Shown here: positions 1-5,301 of the stretch, in pieces
How the letters are laid out: every line of letters starts with the position of its first letter
How positions within the stretch are numbered: position 1 is the stretch's first letter
From: Opitutaceae bacterium
GTDB lineage: Bacteria > Verrucomicrobiota > Verrucomicrobiia > Opitutales > Opitutaceae
Assembly: GCA_005787865.1 (NCBI GenBank)
Contig: SXZN01000184.1
Coordinates: 1 to 5,301 of the forward strand
Direction: 5' to 3'
DNA: 5,301 bases
Program-made: the position numbers and the translations under genes
Notes under the pieces: generated by a model
What the model saw: the letters and a program-made list of their open reading frames with translations, nothing else
Databases searched by the model: none
What the model was told of the DNA's origin: nothing

Positions 1-488
1 CCAATAAAGACATTGTCTCCGATCGTGATCCCTGGGCCGATGGTTACTCCGCCGCCAATCACGACATGATTGCCCACCGTTGCGCCCCGCACAACCGGCT
101 CACGCATGGGATAACGCGCATTGAGGAAGGTCGTGCCGGGACCAACAAATACCATGCTTCCAATCACCGTGCTACTGGGCAGATAAATGTGCGCCATTAA
201 CTTGACCCCTTTGCCTAGTTTCAGCCGGCCCTCGAGCGTGCAGCCATGCAAGATCACCACGCGATCGCCAATCTCACACTCCGCGCGGATCGTCACGTTG
301 TGGCCGCAGGTAAAACGCTCCCCAATCACCGTGTCAGCATAGATGACGGTCCCGCTATGAATACGGGCCCGCGCTCCGATCTTTGTCGGCAAACGACACC
401 CGGGATAACGATAACCCAGCAAAACATTAGGCGCAATTTCCGCCCCTGCCCCAATTTCATAGAAAGATGAATCGGCTGATGTTGTCAT
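1..488 (-). CDS. Left-handed beta-helix (hexapeptide-repeat) acyltransferase, 3'-truncated by window edge
   Basis: The frame is open from an ATG at 488 down to base 1, giving 162 whole codons and no stop, so the C-terminus is missing. Imperfect hexapeptides run through most of the protein: IGARAR (37-42), IGERFT (55-60), IGDRVV (73-78), LGKGVK (91-96), VGPGTT (115-120), then IGGGVT, IGPGIT and IGDNVF in register at 144-161. This is the left-handed beta-helix of acetyl/acyl-CoA-dependent transferases. The coil is interrupted at about 121-133 (FLNARYP then MREPVV), the place where sugar O- and N-acetyltransferases of the WlbB/FdtC kind carry an external loop. A nucleotide-sugar or polysaccharide acetyltransferase is therefore the best guess, but gamma-class carbonic anhydrase-like or serine acetyltransferase-like proteins share the fold. 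It starts 9 bases after the ceramidase-like gene, so the two are probably one operon. The sequence before the ATG (TTGATCCCC) contains no Shine-Dalgarno match. The acceptor is unknown. Confidence 0.85.
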   Translation of the reverse strand, partial: MTTSADSSFYEIGAGAEIAPNVLLGYRYPGCRLPTKIGARARIHSGTVIYADTVIGERFTCGHNVTIRAECEIGDRVVILHGCTLEGRLKLGKGVKLMAHIYLPSSTVIGSMVFVGPGTTFLNARYPMREPVVRGATVGNHVVIGGGVTIGPGITIGDNVFI

Positions 489-497
489 GGGGATCAA

Positions 498-2069
498 TTA
501 GTTTTCACCGTGCGCGAACCGTGTCAGGATGGGGATTGCCACATCACCCACGGCGTCGCCGGCCGGAGCGCGATACGGCGAACGACCTGGCAGATAGCGG
601 AAAAAACCGCCCATGTATTCGCGATCATTGCAGGCCGTGGCATCCGCGATATAGCCGAAAGACCCATCGGTGTACCCACTGGGCAGCACACAGGGCAGCG
701 GAGTCGCTTGCTTAATTCTCAAACCGATCCGTACAAAGGGCTCAAAGGGCATACCGACATAGCCGACATCGCCGATGCGGGCCACGACGATCTCAATCGG
801 CAATGCTTTGGGCAATTTATCGGCCGCGCCCGTCTGCCGCTGATCAACGGCCCAGACATACCATGGCCGGACCATCTCAATTAACTTGGCTCGGTACGAA
901 GGGGTTAAAGCCCGCGGGAAATTCATCCCTACACACGTTAACGTATCCTGATCGCCGGCGCGGCCTCGCCGAATGAAATCATCCACGGCCGCTAAATCTT
1001 TCTGCAGGCTGGCCAAGGAAGGCAGCGGCGCGTGAGGAATGGCCACCGCCGCACGGGTCCACTGCAAATCAGCGCGCTGCGAACGATGCAGGTTCTGAGT
1101 AGCTGCTATATAAGAATCACCCAAAAATTCGCCCAATTGCCGCGACTGCTCAATCGTGCCGGTGAGCATATATTTGGAATTAATATCACCACCGCAGCCT
1201 TGCAGAAAGGCTACCGGCACGCCGCCAAGATGGGCGGAGAGCTTTTCACAAGCGACTTGCGTCCATTGACCGAATGACACCATCACTTCGGGATTATAGC
1301 CTGAAACAGGATGACCAGTGAAAAAGGCTAACGACGCCACCGGAAGCCCAGTATTACCACGCAGAACGACTACGGTGGCATCTGGATCGATGGTGCCGAC
1401 ATACTTGCTATCGAGGAGCATCCGATCCTCCTCGCGAATGAAATAAGCGGTGCCATCAGCACGGCGACCACGGCGGTTATACGTGACCCGCTCTTCCCGC
1501 GCTACGCCCCATTCAACCGTCACCGGAGCGAGTTGTTTTTTCAAATCGCGCGCGGCGCGTGTGAGCCCGTCCATAAATTCACGACCGAGTTCGCGGGCCT
1601 GATTCAGCGGCTGATTGCTACCGATTGCCTCGGATGTGGTCGCCTCACTGATATCAATCAGCGGAATGGTATGATTATGCGAACTAGCGGCGATCACCTG
1701 AGCGGGTGATAAGCCCAGCTCTTTCGCGACTAAAGCGCGGCAGGCATTGTTCATGTTCTTTTCATTGACCCCAAACGAAGAGGTTAAAAAGCACAGGCGA
1801 GTATCCCCATATTCCAAGAGCACGAGCGTGCTTTTCAATTCCCCAATCACTTCATGAATTACTTGCGGCGTGCGACTCACGGCCGGTGAACCCACTTTGG
1901 GCGTAACCGAAAATGAGCTAGCCGCAGCCGTGAGCACGGGCCGCAGTGCCGCGTGATCGCCCTCGGGTCCAACTGCGAGCGCGAGTGACGATGCCAAGAG
2001 TACCAGCGCCGCAGCACCGAGACTACGCGCGGACGCCGGCACGCATATTAGAGATAAGGTAAATTTCAT
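498..2069 (-). CDS. Exported neutral/alkaline ceramidase-fold hydrolase lacking the canonical catalytic serine
   Basis: The protein has 523 residues. A hydrophobic stretch at about 17-32 ending in ALA fits a signal peptide cleaved near residue 32, placing it in the periplasm or outside the cell. It resembles the neutral/alkaline ceramidase catalytic domain. SHNHT (130-134) matches the family SHTHS zinc motif, FTGHPV (250-255) carries the second zinc histidine (H253), E443 in GMPFEPF fits the zinc glutamate, and Y473 or Y485 in the YIAD...DREYMGG segment fits the zinc tyrosine. The hexapeptide with the nucleophilic serine in characterised ceramidases (GDVSPN-like) reads GDINSK here (294-299), with N297 at that position. 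It is also shorter than Pseudomonas ceramidase (about 670 residues) and appears to lack the C-terminal Ig-like domain. Sphingolipid cleavage is therefore not assured; an amidase, esterase or lactonase on another substrate is as likely. The ATG is the only methionine before the signal sequence. It follows the receptor terminator and precedes the acyltransferase by 9 bases. Confidence 0.85.
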   Translation of the reverse strand: MKFTLSLICVPASARSLGAAALVLLASSLALAVGPEGDHAALRPVLTAAASSFSVTPKVGSPAVSRTPQVIHEVIGELKSTLVLLEYGDTRLCFLTSSFGVNEKNMNNACRALVAKELGLSPAQVIAASSHNHTIPLIDISEATTSEAIGSNQPLNQARELGREFMDGLTRAARDLKKQLAPVTVEWGVAREERVTYNRRGRRADGTAYFIREEDRMLLDSKYVGTIDPDATVVVLRGNTGLPVASLAFFTGHPVSGYNPEVMVSFGQWTQVACEKLSAHLGGVPVAFLQGCGGDINSKYMLTGTIEQSRQLGEFLGDSYIAATQNLHRSQRADLQWTRAAVAIPHAPLPSLASLQKDLAAVDDFIRRGRAGDQDTLTCVGMNFPRALTPSYRAKLIEMVRPWYVWAVDQRQTGAADKLPKALPIEIVVARIGDVGYVGMPFEPFVRIGLRIKQATPLPCVLPSGYTDGSFGYIADATACNDREYMGGFFRYLPGRSPYRAPAGDAVGDVAIPILTRFAHGEN

Positions 2070-2223
2070 CGTATAAAATCCAAAAGAGATGGCACGGTAG
2101 CTATCGGAGCAATGATCCGCGCCCTAACTCTCCGATCACTGGGGCTTCAAAACTTCAACTGAACTATGAATCCTAACGCCTGAACTCCCCGAACTGCGGC
2201 CCAGTCACACGGGAAGCCTAGTC
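2070..2223. other. Intergenic leader of the ceramidase-like gene
   Basis: This non-coding stretch lies between the receptor terminator and the ceramidase-like start codon. Because the terminator should stop incoming transcription, a minus-strand promoter is expected here, but I could not recognise a convincing -35/-10 pair. The bases just before the ATG (on the minus strand TTTTGGATTTTATACG) contain no good Shine-Dalgarno sequence. A 7-base inverted repeat inside it is listed separately, and CTTCAA occurs twice (2145-2150 and 2153-2158). Confidence 0.5.
2103..2136. repeat. 7-bp inverted repeat (ATCGGAG / CTCCGAT) upstream of the ceramidase-like gene
   Basis: ATCGGAG at 2103-2109 and CTCCGAT at 2130-2136 are exact reverse complements with a 20-base spacer, 34 to 67 bases before the start codon. 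It could be a spaced operator or a hairpin in the 5' leader. A 7-base match within a 150-base gap can arise by chance, so confidence in function is low. Confidence 0.3.
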
Positions 2224-2265
2224 AAAAAAATGCTTCATCCCGTGCCGGGGCAAAGGATGAAGCAT
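2224..2265 (-). terminator. Rho-independent terminator of the TonB-dependent receptor gene
   Basis: On the minus strand, 23 bases after the receptor stop codon, an 11-bp perfect stem (ATGCTTCATCC at 2230-2240 pairing with GGATGAAGCAT at 2255-2265) closes a 14-base loop. A run of seven T residues follows at once (plus-strand A run 2224-2230; its last base also closes the stem). On the plus strand no T tract follows the stem, so it acts in one direction. It separates the receptor transcript from the downstream hydrolase gene. Confidence 0.9.
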
Positions 2266-2287
2266 CGTAAAACTAGCCGAGCTGAAC

Positions 2288-4507
2288 TTAGAACTTGTAG
2301 CTCGTGGAGAAGTTAAAGGTCCGCGGCGGTTGCATATCGGCGAACAACGGACTCTGCGCACCGAGGGCGAGCGTCGTATCGAGAACGTTTTCAATATTCA
2401 GACGCACGGTCCAATTTTTACTGTATTTATACGAAGCAAATATCGTCGCGTTCCAAGCGGACTCGAGGGTGATTGGTCCCGGAGTTACGCCCGTCGGGAA
2501 AATATAGCTTCCTGGGGTCGAGAAGTAGTTGTCGCCAGTCTTGCTCGCACCGCCACCGATACTGAGTCCCTTCAGTCCAGCATCGGCGAAATCATAGCGG
2601 GTAAAAAAGCTATAAAGACTACCGTAGGTGTTATTGATGCGGGCTCCATTTTGATCTTCGACAGTACCCTTGTAGCCCGTGGCGATGATTTGCCAATTTC
2701 TTGAGACCGCGTAACTAATACTGGCGTCCCAACCTTTTTGGGTCTGCATGCCGGTCGCCTCAAAGAAAGGATTGCCGGTGATAGGGCTGAGACCAGCTTT
2801 CAGCACCGCGACGTTTGATAGATTTAAATCATAGAACGATAAAGTGGCGGAAAATTTACCGCCGCCCAAAGCCGTCTTGATCCCATACTCTTTACCACTG
2901 CCCACTTGGGCGGGAAGCAGGACACCGTTGTAATCACGGGTGTTGCTATTGCCCTGCGGGGAGAAGGTGGTGGAATCGAGGGCATAGAGCGCAATCTCCT
3001 TGGTTACATTTACTACAACACCATAGCGGTGGAGATTTTCCTCGAAATTAACGATGCGCGTACCGCCCGCGTTGTTGCGGGCGACCACGGCAGGGACATC
3101 GTTAATCTGCAGAGTGGCGTAGCTCATCCCACCAAGGAGGATCAAACGGTCTTTAATAACCTCAGCTTGATGCTGATAGTAGTAAGTCGAACGGCGATTG
3201 TTCGTCCAGCTGCCGACTGCCAATGGCGATCCATAGGAAGCATAAGTCGGTACCGTAACCGAATTCATCTGGGGATTAGCAATCGCGAACGCTTGGCGGC
3301 CAATGCCATTGAAGGCTGGGGTCGTGATCGAGCCGGTCGTGGCGCCGTTGGCATTAATGAAGGAGGCACGGTTATACTCATCGGTGAGCGTGAAACCCGT
3401 TGCGCTCTGGTGCTCGATCGACCCAGTAGAATAGTTGCCTAAGAAGTCCTGATTGACGACCCAGTTATCCATCCGCTGGTAATTTCTGCGGGCGAAGAGG
3501 GTGAAAGTATTGGCTTGGAGATCCAGCGAGAAGGGGAGCAGGTTAGTGCCGTGACGGAGGAAGTAGAGATGCGACAAGCTAGTCTTGGACTCCCAATTGT
3601 CGGAAAGACGCTGGAGAATAGCGATGCGCTGGCGATTTTGCAGGAAATTCTCCATGATACCCTTGGGGTAATACCCTTCGTCGCGGCCACCACCCGTGTA
3701 CAATTTGCCGTCTGGCAAGATGAAATTTTGGCCGCCGGCAATGGTGTCGAGGCTCACATAGTCGAGCGCTACCCGTACCGTGGTATTCTTGAAGTCGAAC
3801 TGCAACGTGGGGTGCAGGGCAATACGATCATCTACGACATTTTTCAGGAAATGATCACCACCCTGAAAGGCGGCCGCGAAGCGGTAACCGACTTTGACGT
3901 CTCCCAGAACACCGATCGGACCAGTCAGATCAAGCTCGGTGCGATATTCGCCGTAATCTTTGAAGGAAAACTTCACCTGCTGCATGCTGTAAGGCAGCGG
4001 CTTTTTCGTCGACTTGAGCACGATGCCAGCGAGACCGGCATTGGCATAAAGTACACCCGCTGGTCCGCGCATGACTTCGTACGAGTCGATATTAACGTTG
4101 TCGCTATAGGGGACGTTCTCAATCGCGTCATCCATGTAGGCATTCAGGGTACGCGCACCGCGCAGGCGGATCGACTCACCCCGGTAGAATTGCGAAGCGC
4201 CCGCGTAGAGGAGTACATCGGAGGTCCTGGTCGCCCCAATATCTTCAATCAAGTCGCGCGTCACTACAGTGACAGACTGCGGGATTTTGATTAAGGCCTG
4301 ATTGGTTTTAAAGCCAGTAGCAGCATTGTTAGCGACGTAGCCCTTATCTTGGGTCGTCGTTACTTCAAATTTAGAGAGCTCTAAAACAGGCTGCTTCGCC
4401 GGAGTCGCATCAGCTGCGACTTGAGCTGTAACTGGAACCGAAGCGGCAACGAAAGCTGCCGCGATCACTAACGATTGCCGTAAGGAGGCAATTTTTGATG
4501 TAGTCAT
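2288..4507 (-). CDS. TonB-dependent outer-membrane receptor (siderophore-receptor-like, Opitutaceae type)
   Basis: This complete 739-residue protein has the usual length of monomeric TonB-dependent transporters, which import scarce ligands across the outer membrane using TonB-ExbB-ExbD energy. A signal peptide covers about 1-29 (hydrophobic 12-28, ending VTA or TAQ). A TonB-box-like segment, VLELSKFEV, lies at 41-49. The plug follows at about 65-170: IPQSVTVVTR (75-84), the IRLRG strand (113-117), and RGPAGVLYANAGLAGIV (147-163), matching the family RGPASVLYGN..GGIV motif. The rest forms the beta-barrel, with the family's C-terminal NIENVLDTT (704-712) and a terminal phenylalanine after alternating aromatics (FNFSTSYKF), the BAM recognition signature. 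Overall it is closest to FhuA/FpvA/FecA-like receptors. In Verrucomicrobia such receptors may also take up carbohydrates, so the ligand is open. No SusD-like partner gene is adjacent. No Shine-Dalgarno sequence precedes the ATG. Its promoter is candidate-regulated (see 4544-4602) and it has its own terminator. Confidence 0.95.
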   Translation of the reverse strand: MTTSKIASLRQSLVIAAAFVAASVPVTAQVAADATPAKQPVLELSKFEVTTTQDKGYVANNAATGFKTNQALIKIPQSVTVVTRDLIEDIGATRTSDVLLYAGASQFYRGESIRLRGARTLNAYMDDAIENVPYSDNVNIDSYEVMRGPAGVLYANAGLAGIVLKSTKKPLPYSMQQVKFSFKDYGEYRTELDLTGPIGVLGDVKVGYRFAAAFQGGDHFLKNVVDDRIALHPTLQFDFKNTTVRVALDYVSLDTIAGGQNFILPDGKLYTGGGRDEGYYPKGIMENFLQNRQRIAILQRLSDNWESKTSLSHLYFLRHGTNLLPFSLDLQANTFTLFARRNYQRMDNWVVNQDFLGNYSTGSIEHQSATGFTLTDEYNRASFINANGATTGSITTPAFNGIGRQAFAIANPQMNSVTVPTYASYGSPLAVGSWTNNRRSTYYYQHQAEVIKDRLILLGGMSYATLQINDVPAVVARNNAGGTRIVNFEENLHRYGVVVNVTKEIALYALDSTTFSPQGNSNTRDYNGVLLPAQVGSGKEYGIKTALGGGKFSATLSFYDLNLSNVAVLKAGLSPITGNPFFEATGMQTQKGWDASISYAVSRNWQIIATGYKGTVEDQNGARINNTYGSLYSFFTRYDFADAGLKGLSIGGGASKTGDNYFSTPGSYIFPTGVTPGPITLESAWNATIFASYKYSKNWTVRLNIENVLDTTLALGAQSPLFADMQPPRTFNFSTSYKF

Positions 4508-4543
4508 GGGTAGGTTTGAACGAGGTATGTAGATCTATTCAAC

Positions 4544-4574
4544 TGTATACCAAATTGAGCGATTAATATGTCAA
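4544..4574 (-). promoter_or_regulatory. Candidate sigma70-type promoter for the TonB-dependent receptor
   Basis: On the minus strand a perfect TTGACA (plus coordinates 4569-4574) is followed after 19 bases by TATACA (4544-4549); reading the second box as GTATAC gives an 18-base spacer. The -35 matches consensus exactly, while the -10 matches 4 of 6 and the spacing is slightly long, typical of a promoter that needs or responds to a regulator. The predicted start of transcription, near 4537, would leave a leader of about 30 bases before the ATG at 4507. Confidence 0.55.
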
Positions 4575-4587
4575 TCGCTTTCAATTT
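4552..4587. promoter_or_regulatory. Extended inverted repeat over the receptor -35 box (probable operator)
   Basis: The left arm 4552-4564 reads AAATTGAGCGATT. The reverse complement of the right arm 4573-4587 reads AAATTGAAAGCGATT. They pair over 13 bases with one 2-base bulge. The inner AGCGATT/AATCGCT arms are 7-bp perfect and flank an 8-base spacer. The right arm overlaps the -35 box (4569-4574), so a dimeric protein bound here could block or modulate RNA polymerase. The protein family cannot be named, and no regulator gene lies in the window. Confidence 0.6.
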
Positions 4588-4593
4588 CCAACA

Positions 4594-4602
4594 AAAGCGA
4601 TG
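4594..4602 (+). repeat. Third AAAGCGAT half-site upstream of the receptor operator
   Basis: AAAGCGATG at 4594-4602 repeats the AAAGCGATT seen, on the opposite strand, in the right arm of the inverted repeat. GCGAT therefore occurs three times within 45 bases, in the order plus, minus, plus, which could make an auxiliary binding site. Confidence 0.4.
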
Positions 4603-4648
4603 ATTTGTAATGCTAAGCCCCAATATAGTCGGGCGAGCCACCCAACGA

Positions 4649-5301
4649 TCACGTCGCAAAATATTTCAACTGATCCTCATCCACCTCAACGCCAAGACCT
4701 GGCGAGGTCGGCACGGCCACGTAGCCGTCCTTTATTTCTACCGATCGCTTAAATAATTTATCGCGAAAAGGATTTTCCACGCGATCGAGTTCGAGCATAG
4801 GAACCTCCGTCCCCCGCGACCAAGAGGCATCGGGCAGGAGTGAGATAAAATGAGTGGAGGCGGCAATCACCAGCCCGCCAGCCCAACAGTGCGGCATGCA
4901 CTGGATACCCCAAAGCCGGGCAAGCTCGGCTACAAAAAGGCACTCCCCGATCCCGCCCGCCAACGCCACATCCGGTTGTACAATAGCCATGGCTCGCCGA
5001 GCAATCGCTTCCTTGAACTGCCCGCGAGAAGTAAGGCCCTCGCAAGCAGCGATCGGAATATCGAGCTTAGCGGTCAGCACCTCATAACCGGCATAGTCGG
5101 GGGTGCTTTGCGGCAGCGGCTCCTCAAACCAATAAAATCCCTGCTGTTCCAACTCACGCCCCATGCGCATGGCGGTGCCGAGGGAATAAGCGCCGTTGCC
5201 ATCGGCCATCAGTTTGATGTCCGGACCCACGGCTTTGCGCACCGCCACAATCGCCGCTAAATCTTGGGCGATGGTCTGTCCACCAATGCGCATCTTCAAA
5301 G
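4649..5301 (-). CDS. Enolase-superfamily enzyme, mandelate racemase subgroup (dehydratase, epimerase or cycloisomerase), 5'-truncated
   Basis: The frame is open to the right edge and ends with TGA at 4649-4651; about 216 residues are visible of a family length near 370-400. The capping domain and start lie outside. Numbering from the leucine codon at 5299, the barrel motifs appear in order: K2-M-R4 ending the second strand; metal ligands D33 (LMADGN), E59 (WFEEPLP) and E87 (IAACEG); the Asp-His dyad D110 (IVQPDV) and H137 (MPHCWAGG); and a glutamate in PMLE (E170). These fit a Mg2+-dependent enzyme abstracting a proton alpha to a carboxylate, as in mandelate racemase and sugar-acid dehydratases. 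The C-terminal run ENPFRD...VPTSPGLGVEVDED resembles, from memory, galactarolactone cycloisomerase and related sugar-acid enzymes. The usual second lysine of K-x-K is arginine. It lies 141 bases before the receptor gene with no recognisable terminator, so read-through into the receptor is possible. Confidence 0.88.
   Translation of the reverse strand, partial: LKMRIGGQTIAQDLAAIVAVRKAVGPDIKLMADGNGAYSLGTAMRMGRELEQQGFYWFEEPLPQSTPDYAGYEVLTAKLDIPIAACEGLTSRGQFKEAIARRAMAIVQPDVALAGGIGECLFVAELARLWGIQCMPHCWAGGLVIAASTHFISLLPDASWSRGTEVPMLELDRVENPFRDKLFKRSVEIKDGYVAVPTSPGLGVEVDEDQLKYFAT

Noticed and set aside
246..884. Plus-strand open frames of 74 to 124 codons over the acyltransferase and the 3' end of the hydrolase gene
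   Set aside because: They oppose two well-supported minus-strand genes and their translations are of low-complexity shadow type.
2224..2265. Terminator hairpin read as bidirectional or as a mobile-element end
   Set aside because: No T tract follows on the plus strand, there is no converging gene, and no matching repeat copy or target-site duplication is visible in the window.
2906..3442. Plus-strand open frame (178 codons) antisense to the receptor gene
   Set aside because: It is fully inside the receptor barrel region and its translation shows no family motif; it is a shadow frame.
3515..4294. Long plus-strand open frame (259 codons) antisense to the receptor gene
   Set aside because: It lies wholly within the well-supported receptor coding sequence on the other strand, has no recognisable domain or signal, and is explained by codon bias of the real gene leaving the opposite frame open.
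4524..4551. GGTAT...ATACC 5-bp inverted repeat between the receptor promoter and start codon
   Set aside because: Five base pairs with an 18-base spacer are expected by chance in an AT-rich leader, and one arm is part of the -10 region.
4631..4643. Small GC-rich hairpin (GGGTG-GCT-CGCCC on the minus strand) just after the enolase-superfamily stop
   Set aside because: The stem is only 5 bp with one G-U pair and no T tract follows, so it does not qualify as an intrinsic terminator.
4850..5260. Plus-strand open frames overlapping the enolase-superfamily gene
   Set aside because: The minus-strand frame carries all the metal and catalytic motifs of a known superfamily; the plus-strand products are proline- and arginine-rich with no recognisable motif.
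5297..5299. TTG at 5299 as the start of the enolase-superfamily gene
   Set aside because: It falls inside the conserved LKMRIG strand; the family needs a further 150 or more residues before it, so this is an internal leucine codon at the window edge.

Overview
The window looks like a piece of a Gram-negative genome, most likely Verrucomicrobia of the Opitutales/Opitutaceae type. The main lineage clue is the TonB-dependent receptor. Its N-terminal region (an LSKFEV box, then a GY.A....G segment, then a plug of the 'P.SV.VVTR..I.D.GA' kind) matches, from memory, the large receptor families of Opitutaceae. This assignment is inference; no rRNA or other marker gene is present. Base composition is moderate, by eye slightly above 50% GC.

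All four genes lie on the minus strand, so the biological order runs from high to low coordinates. (1) 5301-4649: the C-terminal part of an enolase-superfamily enzyme of the mandelate racemase subgroup, with its N-terminus beyond the right edge. (2) 4507-2288: a complete TonB-dependent outer-membrane receptor of 739 residues. A candidate promoter and a striking inverted repeat precede it in a 141-base gap, and a clear intrinsic terminator follows it. (3) 2069-498: a complete, probably exported hydrolase-like protein with the neutral/alkaline ceramidase fold. The metal-site motifs are present, but asparagine stands where characterised ceramidases have the nucleophilic serine. (4) 488-1: the N-terminal 162 residues of a left-handed beta-helix (hexapeptide-repeat) acyltransferase, running off the left edge. 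Genes 3 and 4 are separated by 9 bases and are probably co-transcribed.

The set reads as a small nutrient-acquisition or catabolic locus: a regulated outer-membrane transporter, a periplasmic or secreted metal hydrolase, a cytoplasmic sugar-acid-type enzyme and an acyltransferase. The substrate cannot be read from the sequence. The enolase-superfamily member suggests a sugar acid or lactone, and the ceramidase-like protein suggests an amide or ester bond. The receptor is terminated separately from the hydrolase-acyltransferase pair, so at least two transcription units are present.

The most interesting points are the inverted repeat over the receptor's predicted -35 box with an extra half-site upstream, the serine-less ceramidase-like enzyme, and a K-x-R in place of the usual K-x-K motif in the enolase-superfamily enzyme. 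I found no tRNA, rRNA, CRISPR, insertion sequence or phage feature.
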